Source of the DNA: Litoreibacter arenae DSM 19593
GTDB lineage: Bacteria; Pseudomonadota; Alphaproteobacteria; Rhodobacterales; Rhodobacteraceae
Direction: 5' to 3'
Assembly: GCF_000442275.2 (NCBI RefSeq)
Contig: NZ_KE557312.1
Span: 124,001 to 188,000 of the forward strand
DNA: 64,000 bases
Shown: positions 1-8,564 of the stretch, piece by piece
Position numbering within the stretch: the stretch's first letter is position 1
Layout: each line of letters opens with the position of its first letter
The notes under the pieces: model-generated
Databases searched by the model: none
What the model saw: the letters and a program-made list of their open reading frames with translations, nothing else
What the model was told of the DNA's origin: nothing
Translations under genes and position numbers: made by a program

Positions 1-1544
1 ATGCAGCGGTTGGCGTAGAAGAACCGCGCGTCGTTGACCACAATCGGCGTTTTGCGAATCTGGCGCGTGAAGTCCAACGCCTTGGCCACCGCGCGGTCGC
101 CCGTGCTTTTGCCCTTGATGATCTCGACCAGCATCATCTTCTCGACGGGCGAGAAGAAGTGGATGCCGATGAAATTCTCGGCGCTCTCGGAGGCTTTCGC
201 CAGCTCGGTGATCGGCAGGGTCGAGGTGTTGGTGGCAAAGATGCAGTCTGGGCCGACCACGGCTTGCACCTTCTTGGTCACCTCGGCTTTGACGCCGACG
301 TCCTCAAAAACGGCTTCCACGATCAAATCGCAGCCTTTCAGCGCGGCGTAATCGGTTGTCGCGGTGATCAGGGCCAGCGCGGCCTCTTTCTTCTCCGGCG
401 TCGCTTTCTTGCGCGCGATGCCCTTGTCCATGTAGTCAGCGGTGTAGGCTTTGCCCTTGTCTGCCGACTCCTGCTTCGCGTCGATCAATATCACTTCGAT
501 GCCTGCCATGGCAGATACCAGCGCGATGCCAGCCCCCATCATGCCCGCGCCGATGATGCCGACCTTCTTGACCTTCTCGTCCGGCACGTCGGGGCGCACA
601 GCACCTTTTTCCAGCGCTTCCTTGTTGATGAAAAGCGTTCGGATCATGTTGGCGGAGCTTGGGTTCAACAACACGTGGGTGAACCAGCGCGCCTCGATCT
701 TCAGGGCGGTGTCGAACGGTACCATTGCACCTTCATAGACCGCAGACAGCAACGCTTTGGCGGCAGGGTAGACCCCTTTGGTATTGCCGTTGACCATAGC
801 GGATGCGCCAACAAAGGTCATGAAGCCTGCGGGGTGATACGGCGCGCCGCCTGGCATTTTGTAGCCCTTCTCGTCCCATGGTTTCACAATCTTCGGCTCG
901 GACAGAACCCATTCTTTCGCGGCAGACAACAGCTCGTCGGCAGGCACAACCTCGTGGACCAAACCAGCGGCCTTGGCCTTCTGCGGATTGGACAGCTTGC
1001 CTTCCAGCAGGAACGGCGAGGCGCCCATCGCGCCCAGCATACGGGTCACGCGGGTGGTGCCGCCCATGCCGGGGAAAATGCCGACCATGATTTCGGGAAG
1101 GCCGATCTTGGCCTTCGGATTGTCGGCCACGAAGATGCGGTGACACGCCAGCGGGATCTCGAAGCCAATGCCAAGGCCGGTGCCTTGCATGGCGCAGGCA
1201 ATCGGCTTGCCGCCCTTGTTCTTGTCGTCCATGCCTCCGCGCTCGATCTTGCGCAGGACAGCATGGGTCGCCATCAGCCCGTCCATTAGGCCCTGCGCCG
1301 GGTTGTCGCCCGCGCTTTCCTTCATCTTCGCGATGATGTTGAGGTCCATCCCGCCCGCAAAGCTGTCCGGCTTGCCGGATGTGATGATGATGCCCTTGAC
1401 GGCATCATCCGCCAGCGCCTGATCAACCAGCGCATCAAGGTCGTAAAACCCTTGCTGGTTCATCACGTTCATGGACTTTCCAACGGTGTCCCAAGTGATT
1501 GTCGCGACGCCGTCAGCGTCTGTTTTCATAGTGAAGTCAGTCAT
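1..1544 (-). CDS. fadJ: 3-hydroxyacyl-CoA dehydrogenase / enoyl-CoA hydratase, FadJ/FadB type (C-terminus beyond window)
   Basis: Fatty-acid beta-oxidation multifunctional protein: an N-terminal crotonase domain hydrates enoyl-CoA and a following NAD-dependent dehydrogenase oxidises 3-hydroxyacyl-CoA. 514 codons are visible. The crotonase part has the oxyanion-hole stretch FAGGMDLN and the catalytic-region motifs GLGIGFEI and LPEIMVGIFPGMGG. Near residue 330 the Rossmann motif GIIGAGMMGAGIA begins, followed by NTSTLPITELA and the catalytic-His motif GIHFFSP. The reading frame is still open at base 1, so the C-terminal 3HCDH domain is missing only because the window ends. The ATG lies 11 bases after the thiolase stop, with AGGGAT just upstream. 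It is the last visible gene of a minus-strand beta-oxidation unit, and the thiolase next to it supplies the final step. Confidence 0.93.
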   Translation of the reverse strand, partial: MTDFTMKTDADGVATITWDTVGKSMNVMNQQGFYDLDALVDQALADDAVKGIIITSGKPDSFAGGMDLNIIAKMKESAGDNPAQGLMDGLMATHAVLRKIERGGMDDKNKGGKPIACAMQGTGLGIGFEIPLACHRIFVADNPKAKIGLPEIMVGIFPGMGGTTRVTRMLGAMGASPFLLEGKLSNPQKAKAAGLVHEVVPADELLSAAKEWVLSEPKIVKPWDEKGYKMPGGAPYHPAGFMTFVGASAMVNGNTKGVYPAAKALLSAVYEGAMVPFDTALKIEARWFTHVLLNPSSANMIRTLFINKEALEKGAVRPDVPDEKVKKVGIIGAGMMGAGIALVSAMAGIEVILIDAKQESADKGKAYTADYMDKGIARKKATPEKKEAALALITATTDYAALKGCDLIVEAVFEDVGVKAEVTKKVQAVVGPDCIFATNTSTLPITELAKASESAENFIGIHFFSPVEKMMLVEIIKGKSTGDRAVAKALDFTRQIRKTPIVVNDARFFYANRC

Positions 1545-1555
1545 ATCCCTAATCC

Positions 1556-2767
1556 TCAAACGCGTTCGATGATGGTGGCGGCACCCATGCCGGAGGCGAC
1601 GCAGAGCGTGGCGAGGCCCACCTCTTTGTCCGCACGCTCCAGCTCGTCCAGCAGCGTGCCGATTATGATCGCGCCGGTGGCTCCCAGCGGGTGACCCATC
1701 GCAATTGAACCACCGTTCACATTGACCTTGCTGTCATCCACATCAAAGGCCTGCATGAAACGCAGCACAACGGAGGCGAACGCCTCATTGACCTCGAACA
1801 GGTCAATGTCGGAAATGCTCATGCCCGATTGCTTCATGATATGCTCGGTTACCGGAACCGGACCTGTCAGCATGATGGTCGGGTCCGTGCCGATCTTGGC
1901 CGTCGCACGGATGCGCGCGCGGGGCTTCAGCCCGTGTGCTTCACCGAACTCCTTGGAGCCGATCAGCACAGCAGCAGAGCCGTCCACGATGCCCGACGAG
2001 TTCCCCGCGTGATGGATGTGGTTGATCTTCTCCAGATGCGGGTACTTCATCAGCGCGACTTTATCGAAGCCCGGCATCACCTCGCCCATGGCTTGGAACG
2101 CAGGGTTCAGACCGCCGAGGCTCTGCATGTCGGTCTGGGGCCGCATGTATTCGTCATGGCTCAGGATTTCCAAACCGTTCTGGTCGCGGATCGTGATGAT
2201 CGACTTGGCAAAACGATTGTCGTCCCACGCCGCTTTGGCACGGCGCTGGCTTTCGACACCCAAAGCGTCGGCCTGCTCGCGGGTGAAGCCATACTCGGTT
2301 GCGATGATGTCAGCCGAAATGCCCTGTGGCACAAAATAGGTCTCCATGGCAATCGAAGGGTCCACCGCAATCGCCGCCCCGTCAGAGCCCATGGCAACGC
2401 GGCCCATCATCTCCACGCCGCCCGCGATGTAGCCATCGCCCGCGCCGCCCTTGATCTGGTTGGCCGCAAGGTTCACAGCTTCCATGCCAGATGCGCAGAA
2501 ACGGTTAATCGACAGACCAGGAATGCGCTGATCGAGCTCGGACGCCAAAACGGCAGTCCGCGCAAGGCAGCCGCCTTGCTCCATCACTTGCGTTGCGTTG
2601 CCCCAGATCACGTCCTCGACCGCGTGGCCCTCAAGGCCGTTGCGGTCTTTGATTGCGTTCAGGATGTTTGCAGACAGACGCGCCGCGGTCACCTCGTGCA
2701 AGCTGCCGTCTTTGCGGCCCTTGCCGCGCGGGCTGCGCACGGCGTCATAGATATAGGCTTCAGCCAT
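1556..2767 (-). CDS. fadA: acetyl-CoA C-acyltransferase (thiolase)
   Basis: 403-aa thiolase, the full length for this family. It cleaves 3-ketoacyl-CoA with CoA to acetyl-CoA and a shortened acyl-CoA. The nucleophilic Cys91 lies in NRFCASGMEA. The conserved His lies in GGSIAMGHPLGATGA, and the C-terminal active-site Cys is in CVASGMGAATI. Its first 8 bases overlap the end of the upstream small membrane protein gene, and the FadJ-type gene follows 11 bases downstream, so the genes are translationally linked. The pairing with a FadJ-type protein points to fatty-acid oxidation rather than acetoacetyl-CoA synthesis for PHB. The fadA/fadI distinction cannot be made from sequence alone. Confidence 0.92.
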   Translation of the reverse strand: MAEAYIYDAVRSPRGKGRKDGSLHEVTAARLSANILNAIKDRNGLEGHAVEDVIWGNATQVMEQGGCLARTAVLASELDQRIPGLSINRFCASGMEAVNLAANQIKGGAGDGYIAGGVEMMGRVAMGSDGAAIAVDPSIAMETYFVPQGISADIIATEYGFTREQADALGVESQRRAKAAWDDNRFAKSIITIRDQNGLEILSHDEYMRPQTDMQSLGGLNPAFQAMGEVMPGFDKVALMKYPHLEKINHIHHAGNSSGIVDGSAAVLIGSKEFGEAHGLKPRARIRATAKIGTDPTIMLTGPVPVTEHIMKQSGMSISDIDLFEVNEAFASVVLRFMQAFDVDDSKVNVNGGSIAMGHPLGATGAIIIGTLLDELERADKEVGLATLCVASGMGAATIIERV

Positions 2768-3098
2768 AGGGAATATCCTCCATTAGATTCAGGACCCCGA
2801 TCCAGGCCACAACGCTGCAAACCAGCGCCCCAACCCCGAACGGGAGTTTGTACGAGGCCAAGGCACCAAGCCGTTGGCCGAATTTCTGAGTTCGCAGCGC
2901 CAGCACGATGCCGCCTGCAATTGCGGGCAAAACCAGCCCCAAGCCGTAAACACCCGCCATCAGCAACATGCCGAAGGCGCACCACGCGGAAAACATCGCA
3001 GCGGCAGAGCCGAACTTGTCGAACGTGTCCTCCGCGCGGATCAGCGCAAGGGTGACGCCACACAGGGCCATGCCGATGATGAATGCTGCGAGGATCAT
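2760..3098 (-). CDS. small hydrophobic membrane protein, unknown function
   Basis: 112-aa protein with about three to four predicted membrane segments: residues 1-20 (ILAAFIIGMALCGVTLAL), about 30-70 (two hydrophobic stretches rich in Gly, Leu and Met) and about 88-105 (GALVCSVVAWIGVLNLM). I do not recognise a family. It starts 18 bases after the YidD-like gene and ends inside the thiolase start, so it belongs to the beta-oxidation transcription unit by position. No catalytic or metal-binding motif is visible. It could be an accessory inner-membrane protein, but nothing in the sequence says for what. Confidence 0.75.
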   Translation of the reverse strand: MILAAFIIGMALCGVTLALIRAEDTFDKFGSAAAMFSAWCAFGMLLMAGVYGLGLVLPAIAGGIVLALRTQKFGQRLGALASYKLPFGVGALVCSVVAWIGVLNLMEDIPYG

Positions 3099-3116
3099 AT
3101 CTGACCCTCCAAGGCA

Positions 3117-3602
3117 CTAGCCGCAGGAGCAGCCCCCACAGTCGCAGGACGCGCAGTCACAGCCACCAAAGCCGATATCCCCGTCACACGGATTGACATC
3201 GCAACCTTTGCTGGCCGCGGCTTTGCTTGCGCCCGTGCGGCCAAAACAGCCAAGCGGAGCGGAGCCGCATTCGCAGGCGCCAGCGCTACAGCAGTCGCAT
3301 TTGTTGTACCATCTGTCGTCGCGGCGGCGGCGGTCCAACTCGGCGCGCTCGTCTTCGTCGAGCGGTGCCTGATTGCAGACGCAGTCCGCCTTGATGGCCA
3401 TGTGTGCTGCGCGACAGTCCCGAAAACGCTGGCGGATGGCTGGCAGTGCCCGCCACAGCCCAAGAGCGCGGATCGCATGTTTGGTGTAGCCGGAACAGCC
3501 CGTGCCGCCATGACGCACCGCGTATGCGCAGCGGAAACCTTTGTTTGGCGACAGGTATTGCTGGTAGGCCCAGATGCCACCAAGGGCCATTTTGCTGAAC
3601 AT
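3117..3602 (-). CDS. YidD-like protein with a cysteine-rich C-terminal tail
   Basis: 161 aa. Residues about 10-65 carry the YidD (membrane protein insertion efficiency factor) pattern: YQQYLSPNKGFRCAY, then GCSGYTKHAIRALG. The usual YidD protein is about 70-90 aa and ends soon after this. Here the C-terminal half instead has about 14 cysteines in its last 60 residues, in pairs such as CDCC, CEC, CDC and CSC mixed with Gly, Asp and Ser. That tail resembles a metal-binding or disulfide-rich segment, but its function is unknown. The YidD part suggests association with the inner membrane. The gene lies between a GST gene and a small membrane protein in the beta-oxidation unit. Identity of the first half is fairly sure, function of the tail is not. 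Confidence 0.8.
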   Translation of the reverse strand: MFSKMALGGIWAYQQYLSPNKGFRCAYAVRHGGTGCSGYTKHAIRALGLWRALPAIRQRFRDCRAAHMAIKADCVCNQAPLDEDERAELDRRRRDDRWYNKCDCCSAGACECGSAPLGCFGRTGASKAAASKGCDVNPCDGDIGFGGCDCASCDCGGCSCG

Positions 3603-3675
3603 GACTTCTCCGTTTCTTGACGCGCATAATTGCGGTCAAGACAGCGGATATCCAGCAAAATGTTGGTGCGTGCGA

Positions 3676-4302
3676 TCATGCAGGCAACGCCCGTTGCATC
3701 AAATCATAGGGGTGCTTCCAGCCCGGCGTTTCACTGATACGCGTCAACCATGCGTCAATATTCGGCCACTCGGCGCGGTCAAACCCGAACGGCTCCTCGT
3801 AGAACAGGTAGCCGCAGCAGGACAGATCCGCGACGGTCAGGCTGTCGCCTGCCACCCAGTCCCTCCCCGCTAGGTGGGCGTCCAGCACGCTGTAGGCCGC
3901 CTTCAGGCGCCCTTGCATGAACGCGATCACCTCATGCGGACGTTTATCTTCGGGCAGGAAGTGCATCAAAAACCGTGTCATGCCCGCCTGCGAGGACAGC
4001 TTGTGGTTGTCCCAAAGAACCCACCGCAGCACTTCGTATTTGTCCGCCGCAGTGCCACCCAGCTTGCCCGTTTGGTCCACAACAAATTGCTGGATCACAC
4101 CGGATTGGGTCAGCGTCATATCGCCATCAACCAGCACCGGCACTTCGCCCATGGGGTTGATTGCCTTGAACGCGTCAGTGCGGGCCTCCCCTTTGAAGAA
4201 ATCCACAAAGACCTGCTCGTAGTCGAACCCGGCCAGATCCATAGTCAGCGCCGCCTTGTAGGCATTGCCGCTTTCGCCAAAGCAGTAAAGTTTCGCTGTC
4301 AT
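3676..4302 (-). CDS. glutathione S-transferase family protein
   Basis: 208-aa protein with the GST layout: an N-terminal thioredoxin-like domain (residues 1-80) and a helical C-terminal domain. Visible marks are CFGESGNAYKAALTM at the N-terminus, the cis-Pro motif GEVPVLVDG, the residues TLTQSGVIQQF (glutathione-site Glu/Ser replaced by QS), and the C-domain helix LTVADLSCCGYLFYE with its N-capping motif. It likely conjugates or removes reactive electrophiles in the cytoplasm. The gene lies in the same direction between the 70-aa protein gene and the YidD-like gene. The substrate cannot be read from sequence. Confidence 0.9.
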   Translation of the reverse strand: MTAKLYCFGESGNAYKAALTMDLAGFDYEQVFVDFFKGEARTDAFKAINPMGEVPVLVDGDMTLTQSGVIQQFVVDQTGKLGGTAADKYEVLRWVLWDNHKLSSQAGMTRFLMHFLPEDKRPHEVIAFMQGRLKAAYSVLDAHLAGRDWVAGDSLTVADLSCCGYLFYEEPFGFDRAEWPNIDAWLTRISETPGWKHPYDLMQRALPA

Positions 4303-4385
4303 CGCCGGATCTCCCTTAACCCTGTGATTTCATCTTGGCAGAAATATTCCCGCCGGAGGCATCCAACCTCGCAAACCGCGCGCCG

Positions 4386-4598
4386 TTACTTTTTCCGCGC
4401 CTCCAGCTCGGAATTGAAGATCCGAAGGCGGTGGGTGAGGTTGCTTTCATCCGTCACGCTGCTGAAATTCTCGAACAGAAACGACAGTGCCTCGCCTTCG
4501 TCCAATCCCGCCTCCGCGCTGAACTTCTTCAACTTGCGCCATGCGTCTTCGGTCATAGCGATATTTACACGGCGGGTCAGTTTCAGGCGTTTGGGCAT
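4386..4598 (-). CDS. 70-aa hypothetical protein, possible ribbon-helix-helix type
   Basis: 70 aa, starting at the ATG of MPKRLKLTRRVNIAMTEDAW. A longer open frame extends upstream into the acyl-CoA dehydrogenase gene, but only this ATG lies in the intergenic space. The basic N-terminus followed by a short strand-like VNIAM segment and two helices (residues 16-30 and 35-46) resembles small MetJ/Arc-type DNA-binding proteins. No exact family motif is seen, so this is a shape argument only. It starts 47 bases after the acyl-CoA dehydrogenase stop and lies in the same transcription unit. It could be a local regulator. Confidence 0.65.
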   Translation of the reverse strand: MPKRLKLTRRVNIAMTEDAWRKLKKFSAEAGLDEGEALSFLFENFSSVTDESNLTHRLRIFNSELEARKK

Positions 4599-4645
4599 TG
4601 GCGTCTCCGAAAAATGGGTAGGGCGGGGTTTACCCCGCCGCCACC

Positions 4646-6424
4646 TTAGAAATTCGCCGCGTCGAGCGCCATAACCGTATCGGCCCCGCTCTCGATGCGG
4701 GCCAGATGCATGCCGGTCGCTGGCAGTTGGCGGGCCATGTAGTATTTGCCGGTCGCGATCTTGGTCTCGTAGAACGCCTTGTCCGATGCGCCGCCCTCCA
4801 GGGCATCCATCGCAGCTTTGCCCATCTTCGCCCACATCAGGCCAAGGCAGACATGGCCGAACATATGCATGAAGTCGTATGAGCCAGCCAAGGCATGGTT
4901 CGGGTTCTTCATGCCGTTCTGCATGAAGTACATGCCCGCGGCTTGCAGGTCTTTCGATGCGGCTTTCAATGGCTCAAGGAAAGCTTTGTCGTAGTCCTCG
5001 TTGCCAGCATTTTCCTTGATGAAGCTCTTCACCAGATCAAAGAACGCCATCACATGCTTGCCGCCGTCCTGCGCCAGCTTGCGGCCAACCAGATCGAGCG
5101 CTTGCACGCCATTGGCACCCTCATAGATCATCGCAATCCGGGCATCGCGGGCGAATTGGGACATGCCCCATTCTTCGATATAGCCGTGGCCGCCATAGAC
5201 TTGCTGCGCCGCAACTGCATACTCAAAACCCTTGTCGGTCTGGAAGCCCTTGATAACGGGTGTCAGCAGCGAGATCAGGCCGTCAGCCGCCTCGTCGCCA
5301 CCACGCACATGGCGGTCGATCAGATGCGCGCCCCAGAAGGTGAACGCGCGGGCTCCTTCCACAAAGGATTTCTGGTCCATCAGGTTGCGGCGAATGTCGG
5401 GGTGCACGATCAGTGGGTCGGCCGGTCCGTCAGGGTTTTCTGCACCGGTCACGGCACGTCCTTGCAGGCGGTCATTTGCGTAGATCACCGCGTTCTCGTA
5501 GGCGACGGCGGCTTGCGCGTAGCCTTGCAACCCCACACCCAGACGCGCTTCGTTCATCATCGTGAACATGGCACGCATGCCTTTGTGCTCGGTTCCCAGC
5601 AGGTAGCCGGTGGCCTCGTCATAGTTCATCACGCAGGTGGAGTTGCCGTGGATGCCCATCTTTTCCTCGATGGAGCCGACGGACACGCCGTTGCGCGCGC
5701 CAAGCGAGCCGTCTTCATTCACAAGGAACTTCGGAACGATGAACAGCGACACGCCCTTGATGCCTTCCGGCCCACCTTCGATTTTGCCCAGCACCAGATG
5801 GATGATGTTGTCGGCCAGATCATGCTCGCCCGCCGAGATGAAGATCTTCTGGCCGGTGATTTTGTAGCTTCCGTCGTCCTGCGGCGCGGCTTTGGTGCGC
5901 ATCAGGCCCAGATCGGTGCCGCAATGCGGCTCGGTCAGGTTCATGGTGCCGGTCCATTCGCAGCTGACCATTTTGGGCAGATACGTGGCTTTCTGCTCGT
6001 CCGTGCCATGGGCGTGGATGGCGGAATAGGCGCCGTGGGTCAGGCCCTGATACATGTTGAACGCCATGTTGGCCGAGACCATCATCTCGCCCACCGCGGT
6101 GCCCATGATATACGGCATGCCTTGGCCGCCATATTCAGGGTCGCAATCCAGCGCGGTCCAGCCGCCTTCTTTCATCTGCTCGAAGGCTTCCTTGAAACCT
6201 GTAGGCGTGCGGACGACCCCGTTTTCCAACACGCAGCCCTCTTTGTCGCCCACCACGTTCAGCGGCTGCAACACTTCGGACGAGATTTTGCCCGCCTCTT
6301 CCAGAATGGCGGAGGTGAAATCGGCCTCCAATTCGTCATAGCCGGGGATGTCCTGTTCGGTCACTTTCAGGACGTCATGGAGAACGAATTGCATGTCTTT
6401 TACTGGAGCGGTGTAGCTGGGCAT
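4646..6424 (-). CDS. acyl-CoA dehydrogenase, long form with extra C-terminal domain (FadE/DmdC-like)
   Basis: 592-aa flavoprotein that desaturates acyl-CoA at the alpha-beta position, passing electrons to ETF. Motifs: the FAD-contact stretch [29 protein letters not shown], the adenine-site region AARQVYGGHG-like sequence (here [15 protein letters not shown]), and catalytic-base region [20 protein letters not shown]. The extra C-terminal domain (about residues 470-590) is typical of the 590-600 aa subfamily that includes 3-methylmercaptopropionyl-CoA dehydrogenase DmdC. The position behind a MerR regulator and ahead of thiolase and FadJ-type genes favours general fatty-acid oxidation. A role in methylmercaptopropionyl-CoA oxidation cannot be excluded. 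Confidence 0.9.
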   Translation of the reverse strand: MPSYTAPVKDMQFVLHDVLKVTEQDIPGYDELEADFTSAILEEAGKISSEVLQPLNVVGDKEGCVLENGVVRTPTGFKEAFEQMKEGGWTALDCDPEYGGQGMPYIMGTAVGEMMVSANMAFNMYQGLTHGAYSAIHAHGTDEQKATYLPKMVSCEWTGTMNLTEPHCGTDLGLMRTKAAPQDDGSYKITGQKIFISAGEHDLADNIIHLVLGKIEGGPEGIKGVSLFIVPKFLVNEDGSLGARNGVSVGSIEEKMGIHGNSTCVMNYDEATGYLLGTEHKGMRAMFTMMNEARLGVGLQGYAQAAVAYENAVIYANDRLQGRAVTGAENPDGPADPLIVHPDIRRNLMDQKSFVEGARAFTFWGAHLIDRHVRGGDEAADGLISLLTPVIKGFQTDKGFEYAVAAQQVYGGHGYIEEWGMSQFARDARIAMIYEGANGVQALDLVGRKLAQDGGKHVMAFFDLVKSFIKENAGNEDYDKAFLEPLKAASKDLQAAGMYFMQNGMKNPNHALAGSYDFMHMFGHVCLGLMWAKMGKAAMDALEGGASDKAFYETKIATGKYYMARQLPATGMHLARIESGADTVMALDAANF

Positions 6425-6456
6425 GTGTGTCTCTCTGCGAAAGTTGGAATTCGGGG

Positions 6457-6858
6457 TTAGCTGTTTGCTGCCTTTGGCATGTGGAGCGATGCGATCATCT
6501 TCTCGCCCCAGTTCAGTTGAGCCGTCAGCTCTTCAATGGCTTCATTTAGCTCGTCGCGCTGCTTGATCATGTCAGACAGACGCTTCTGGCCGACTTCATA
6601 GGTCAGCGCCAACTGCGTCGCCTGCTGGTCGCCAATGTTGTACAGGTCCAGAAGCTGGCGGATTTCCTCCAGCGAGAACCCGAAGCGCTTGCCGCGCAGG
6701 ATCAGCTTCAGCCGGGCGCGGTCACGTTTGGTGAATAGTCGGCGCTGGCCTTCCCTGATCGGGAACAGCAGCTCCTTGGCTTCGTAGAAACGCAAGGTGC
6801 GCGGGGTGACCCCGAAAGCATCGCACATTTCTCGAATGGTCATGGTTTCCTCAGTCAT
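6457..6858 (-). CDS. MerR-family transcriptional regulator (LiuR-like)
   Basis: 133 aa. The N-terminal winged helix has the MerR pattern [20 protein letters not shown], then a wing with [25 protein letters not shown], and a C-terminal coiled coil from about residue 80. No metal-binding Cys pair is present, so this is not a metal sensor. Its shape fits the LiuR/PsrA-type regulators of fatty-acid and branched-chain acid breakdown. The ATG at 6858 is chosen because GGAGG lies 8 bases before it. An upstream in-frame GTG (6873) would put that Shine-Dalgarno site inside the gene. It is the first gene of the beta-oxidation unit, 32 bases ahead of the acyl-CoA dehydrogenase, so it likely controls itself and the operon. 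Confidence 0.9.
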   Translation of the reverse strand: MTEETMTIREMCDAFGVTPRTLRFYEAKELLFPIREGQRRLFTKRDRARLKLILRGKRFGFSLEEIRQLLDLYNIGDQQATQLALTYEVGQKRLSDMIKQRDELNEAIEELTAQLNWGEKMIASLHMPKAANS

Positions 6859-6929
6859 TGTGGTGTCCTCCACTTCGCGGTTTCGATGTGATGGACATGG
6901 TTGGTCGTCCCCTCACCTTACAAGCATTG

Positions 6930-6945
6930 TTGACGTTAACGTAAA
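6930..6945. promoter_or_regulatory. palindromic operator candidate for the MerR regulator
   Basis: TTGACGTTAACGTAAA is a 16-base imperfect palindrome with a perfect ACGTTAACGT core. It lies 72 bases upstream of the MerR start. Related half sites (GTAAATGTAACG and GTGACGTAATGTAA) follow up to about 6982. The dyad resembles operators of LiuR-type MerR regulators as I know them. Binding is inferred. Confidence 0.6.
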
Positions 6946-7109
6946 TGTAACGTGGCGTCAGAGGCAGGGTGACGTAATGTAAGGAAAGGTAAGGGTCGGT
7001 TTCGCGCAATTTTCGAAAAGCCAAAGCGCTTTGAATTTTGACGAAAGTGGCGCAAATTTCCCCGCAACCTTCTTAAAATAAGGGGTGCGCATGATTTCGT
7101 GTGGCTGGG

Positions 7110-7481
7110 TCAGAGCCCCTTGGCGACCTGATCGCGCAAGGCCCGAAGTTCCGCGATTGACTCGTCAATCTGCTTTCGTCTGTTGTCGAGTTCGCCAAGT
7201 TGCTGGTCTGCCAGTTTGATCCACGCCTCCATTTGCACGCGGTTTTCCGGGTCGGCATCATAGAGGTCCAGCCATTGCCGGATGTCTTCCAGTGAGAACC
7301 CGAACTTTCGGCCACGCATGATCAGCTTCATCCGTGCCACCTCGCGCGGGTGGTAATACCGGGCGCGGCCATCGCGCTCGGGGCTGAGCAACTCAATATA
7401 CTCGTAATAGCGAAGCGTGCGGGGCGTCACATCGAACTCAGCGCACATTTCCTTGAAAGTGAGGCGATTGTCAGATGCCAT
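7110..7481 (-). CDS. second MerR-family transcriptional regulator, paralog of the first
   Basis: 123 aa with the same architecture as the regulator at 6457-6858: TFKEMCAEFDVTPRTLRYYE helix-turn-helix, wing with ARYYHPREVARMKLIMRGRKFGFSL, then a coiled coil up to the C-terminus. The two share most of the DNA-reading region (VTPRTLR, KLI.RG..FGFSLE.IRQ.LDLY) but differ in the dimer helix, so they look like a tandem duplication. The start at 7481 is the only Met near the helix-turn-helix, and AAGGGA lies about 14 bases upstream. 251 bases separate the two regulator genes, so this one may be expressed on its own. Its target is unknown. Confidence 0.88.
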   Translation of the reverse strand: MASDNRLTFKEMCAEFDVTPRTLRYYEYIELLSPERDGRARYYHPREVARMKLIMRGRKFGFSLEDIRQWLDLYDADPENRVQMEAWIKLADQQLGELDNRRKQIDESIAELRALRDQVAKGL

Positions 7482-7631
7482 GACTATGACCCATTCCCTT
7501 GAAACAAGTGGCGATGGGGTTACCATCGCATAGCTGTCCGCGCCAATCCAGCCGCCTTTGCTACCAAATTTTCCACCTTGCCGGTACGCCGTCTCTTGGA
7601 TCGGCTGATGAAAGCTGCCACAGATGTGGCC

Positions 7632-8069
7632 ATGACCAGCAAGACAGACCGCACCAAGCTCGCCCGCCAGTTCATCGAAGCCATTCCCCATTCCCGCGCC
7701 TTGGGGATGGAGCTGGAGGAGATCGGCGAGGGCATCGCCATCATCTCCATGCCTTATGACGAACGTTTCGTCGGCAACCCCTCAACGGGTGTTATTCACG
7801 GCGGCGCGGTGTCGGCGTTGATGGATACCTGCGGCGGGGCGGCGGTGATGTCGCATCCTGATGCGCCGGTCGGCACGGCCACGATTGACCTGCGCATCGA
7901 CTACATGCGCGCCGCGACACCCGGCCAGCGCATCCGCGCACGCGCGGAATGCTATCACGTTACCCGCGCCGTGGCCTTTGTGAGGGCGACAGCCTTGGAC
8001 GACGACGATGACAACCCCGTCGCCGCCGCGACAGGGGCGTTCACGTTCCAGCGTGCCAAGGAGGCCTGA
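7632..8069 (+). CDS. PaaI-family acyl-CoA thioesterase (hotdog fold)
   Basis: 145 aa from the ATG of MTSKTDRTKLARQF. Hotdog-fold thioesterase with the PaaI pattern: NPSTGVIHGGAVSALMDTCGG (HGG motif and catalytic Asp) followed by TIDLRIDYMRAATPGQ. It probably hydrolyses short-chain or aryl acyl-CoA esters. In-frame Met codons at 7578 and 7608 would add residues that do not resemble the family. The next gene, a related thioesterase, begins 3 bases after this stop, so the two are co-transcribed and may work as a pair. Confidence 0.88.
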   Translation: MTSKTDRTKLARQFIEAIPHSRALGMELEEIGEGIAIISMPYDERFVGNPSTGVIHGGAVSALMDTCGGAAVMSHPDAPVGTATIDLRIDYMRAATPGQRIRARAECYHVTRAVAFVRATALDDDDDNPVAAATGAFTFQRAKEA

Positions 8070-8072
8070 ACC

Positions 8073-8564
8073 ATGCGCAAACCCGAACCCGTTCAGGTTA
8101 TCAAGACCCGCCGCGACGCCGCCTTGCGCCGTCTGGTGCAAAGCGTGCCCTATATCCAGTATCTGGGCGTGCAGTTCGACCGACGCGGCGACGAGCTGAC
8201 CGCCGTTTTGCCCTACCGCGAAGACCTGATCGGCAATCCGCTGCTGCCAGCCATCCATGGCGGCGTTACCGCCGCGTTTCTGGAGATCACCTCGATCATC
8301 GAGCTGACATGGTCCTCCCAATGGTCCGACATGGAGGAGGGCAAGCTAAACGGCGACACCCTGCCACCGATGCCCAAGACCATCGACTTCACCGTAGACT
8401 ACCTGCGCACCGGCCTGCCGCGCGACGCCTATGCACGCGCACGGGTGAACCGCTCCGGTCGGCGCTACGCCTCGGTGCATGTCGAGGCATGGCAGGACAA
8501 CCACGACCGCATTTTCGCGCAAGCCACAGGCCATTTCCTGATGCCACCCCGCGAAGATGGCTGA
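8073..8564 (+). CDS. PaaI-family acyl-CoA thioesterase, second copy
   Basis: 163-aa hotdog-fold protein. The active region is NPLLPAIHGGVTAAFLE, followed by KTIDFTVDYLRTGLP, matching the layout of the gene before it. The usual catalytic Asp after HGG is replaced by Glu (AFLEITS), which is also seen in some hotdog thioesterases. It carries a longer N-terminal region (residues 1-25) than its neighbour. Its last 8 bases overlap the MATE pump start. The substrate is not evident. Confidence 0.87.
   Translation: MRKPEPVQVIKTRRDAALRRLVQSVPYIQYLGVQFDRRGDELTAVLPYREDLIGNPLLPAIHGGVTAAFLEITSIIELTWSSQWSDMEEGKLNGDTLPPMPKTIDFTVDYLRTGLPRDAYARARVNRSGRRYASVHVEAWQDNHDRIFAQATGHFLMPPREDG

Noticed and set aside
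159-1289. Long open frames on the plus strand opposite the FadJ-type gene
   Set aside because: The minus-strand reading contains complete crotonase and dehydrogenase motifs; the plus-strand frame is Arg/His-rich with no family match and is a GC shadow.
4895-6460. 521-codon open frame opposite the acyl-CoA dehydrogenase
   Set aside because: It covers a gene with full flavin-enzyme motifs, has low-complexity composition and no recognisable domain.
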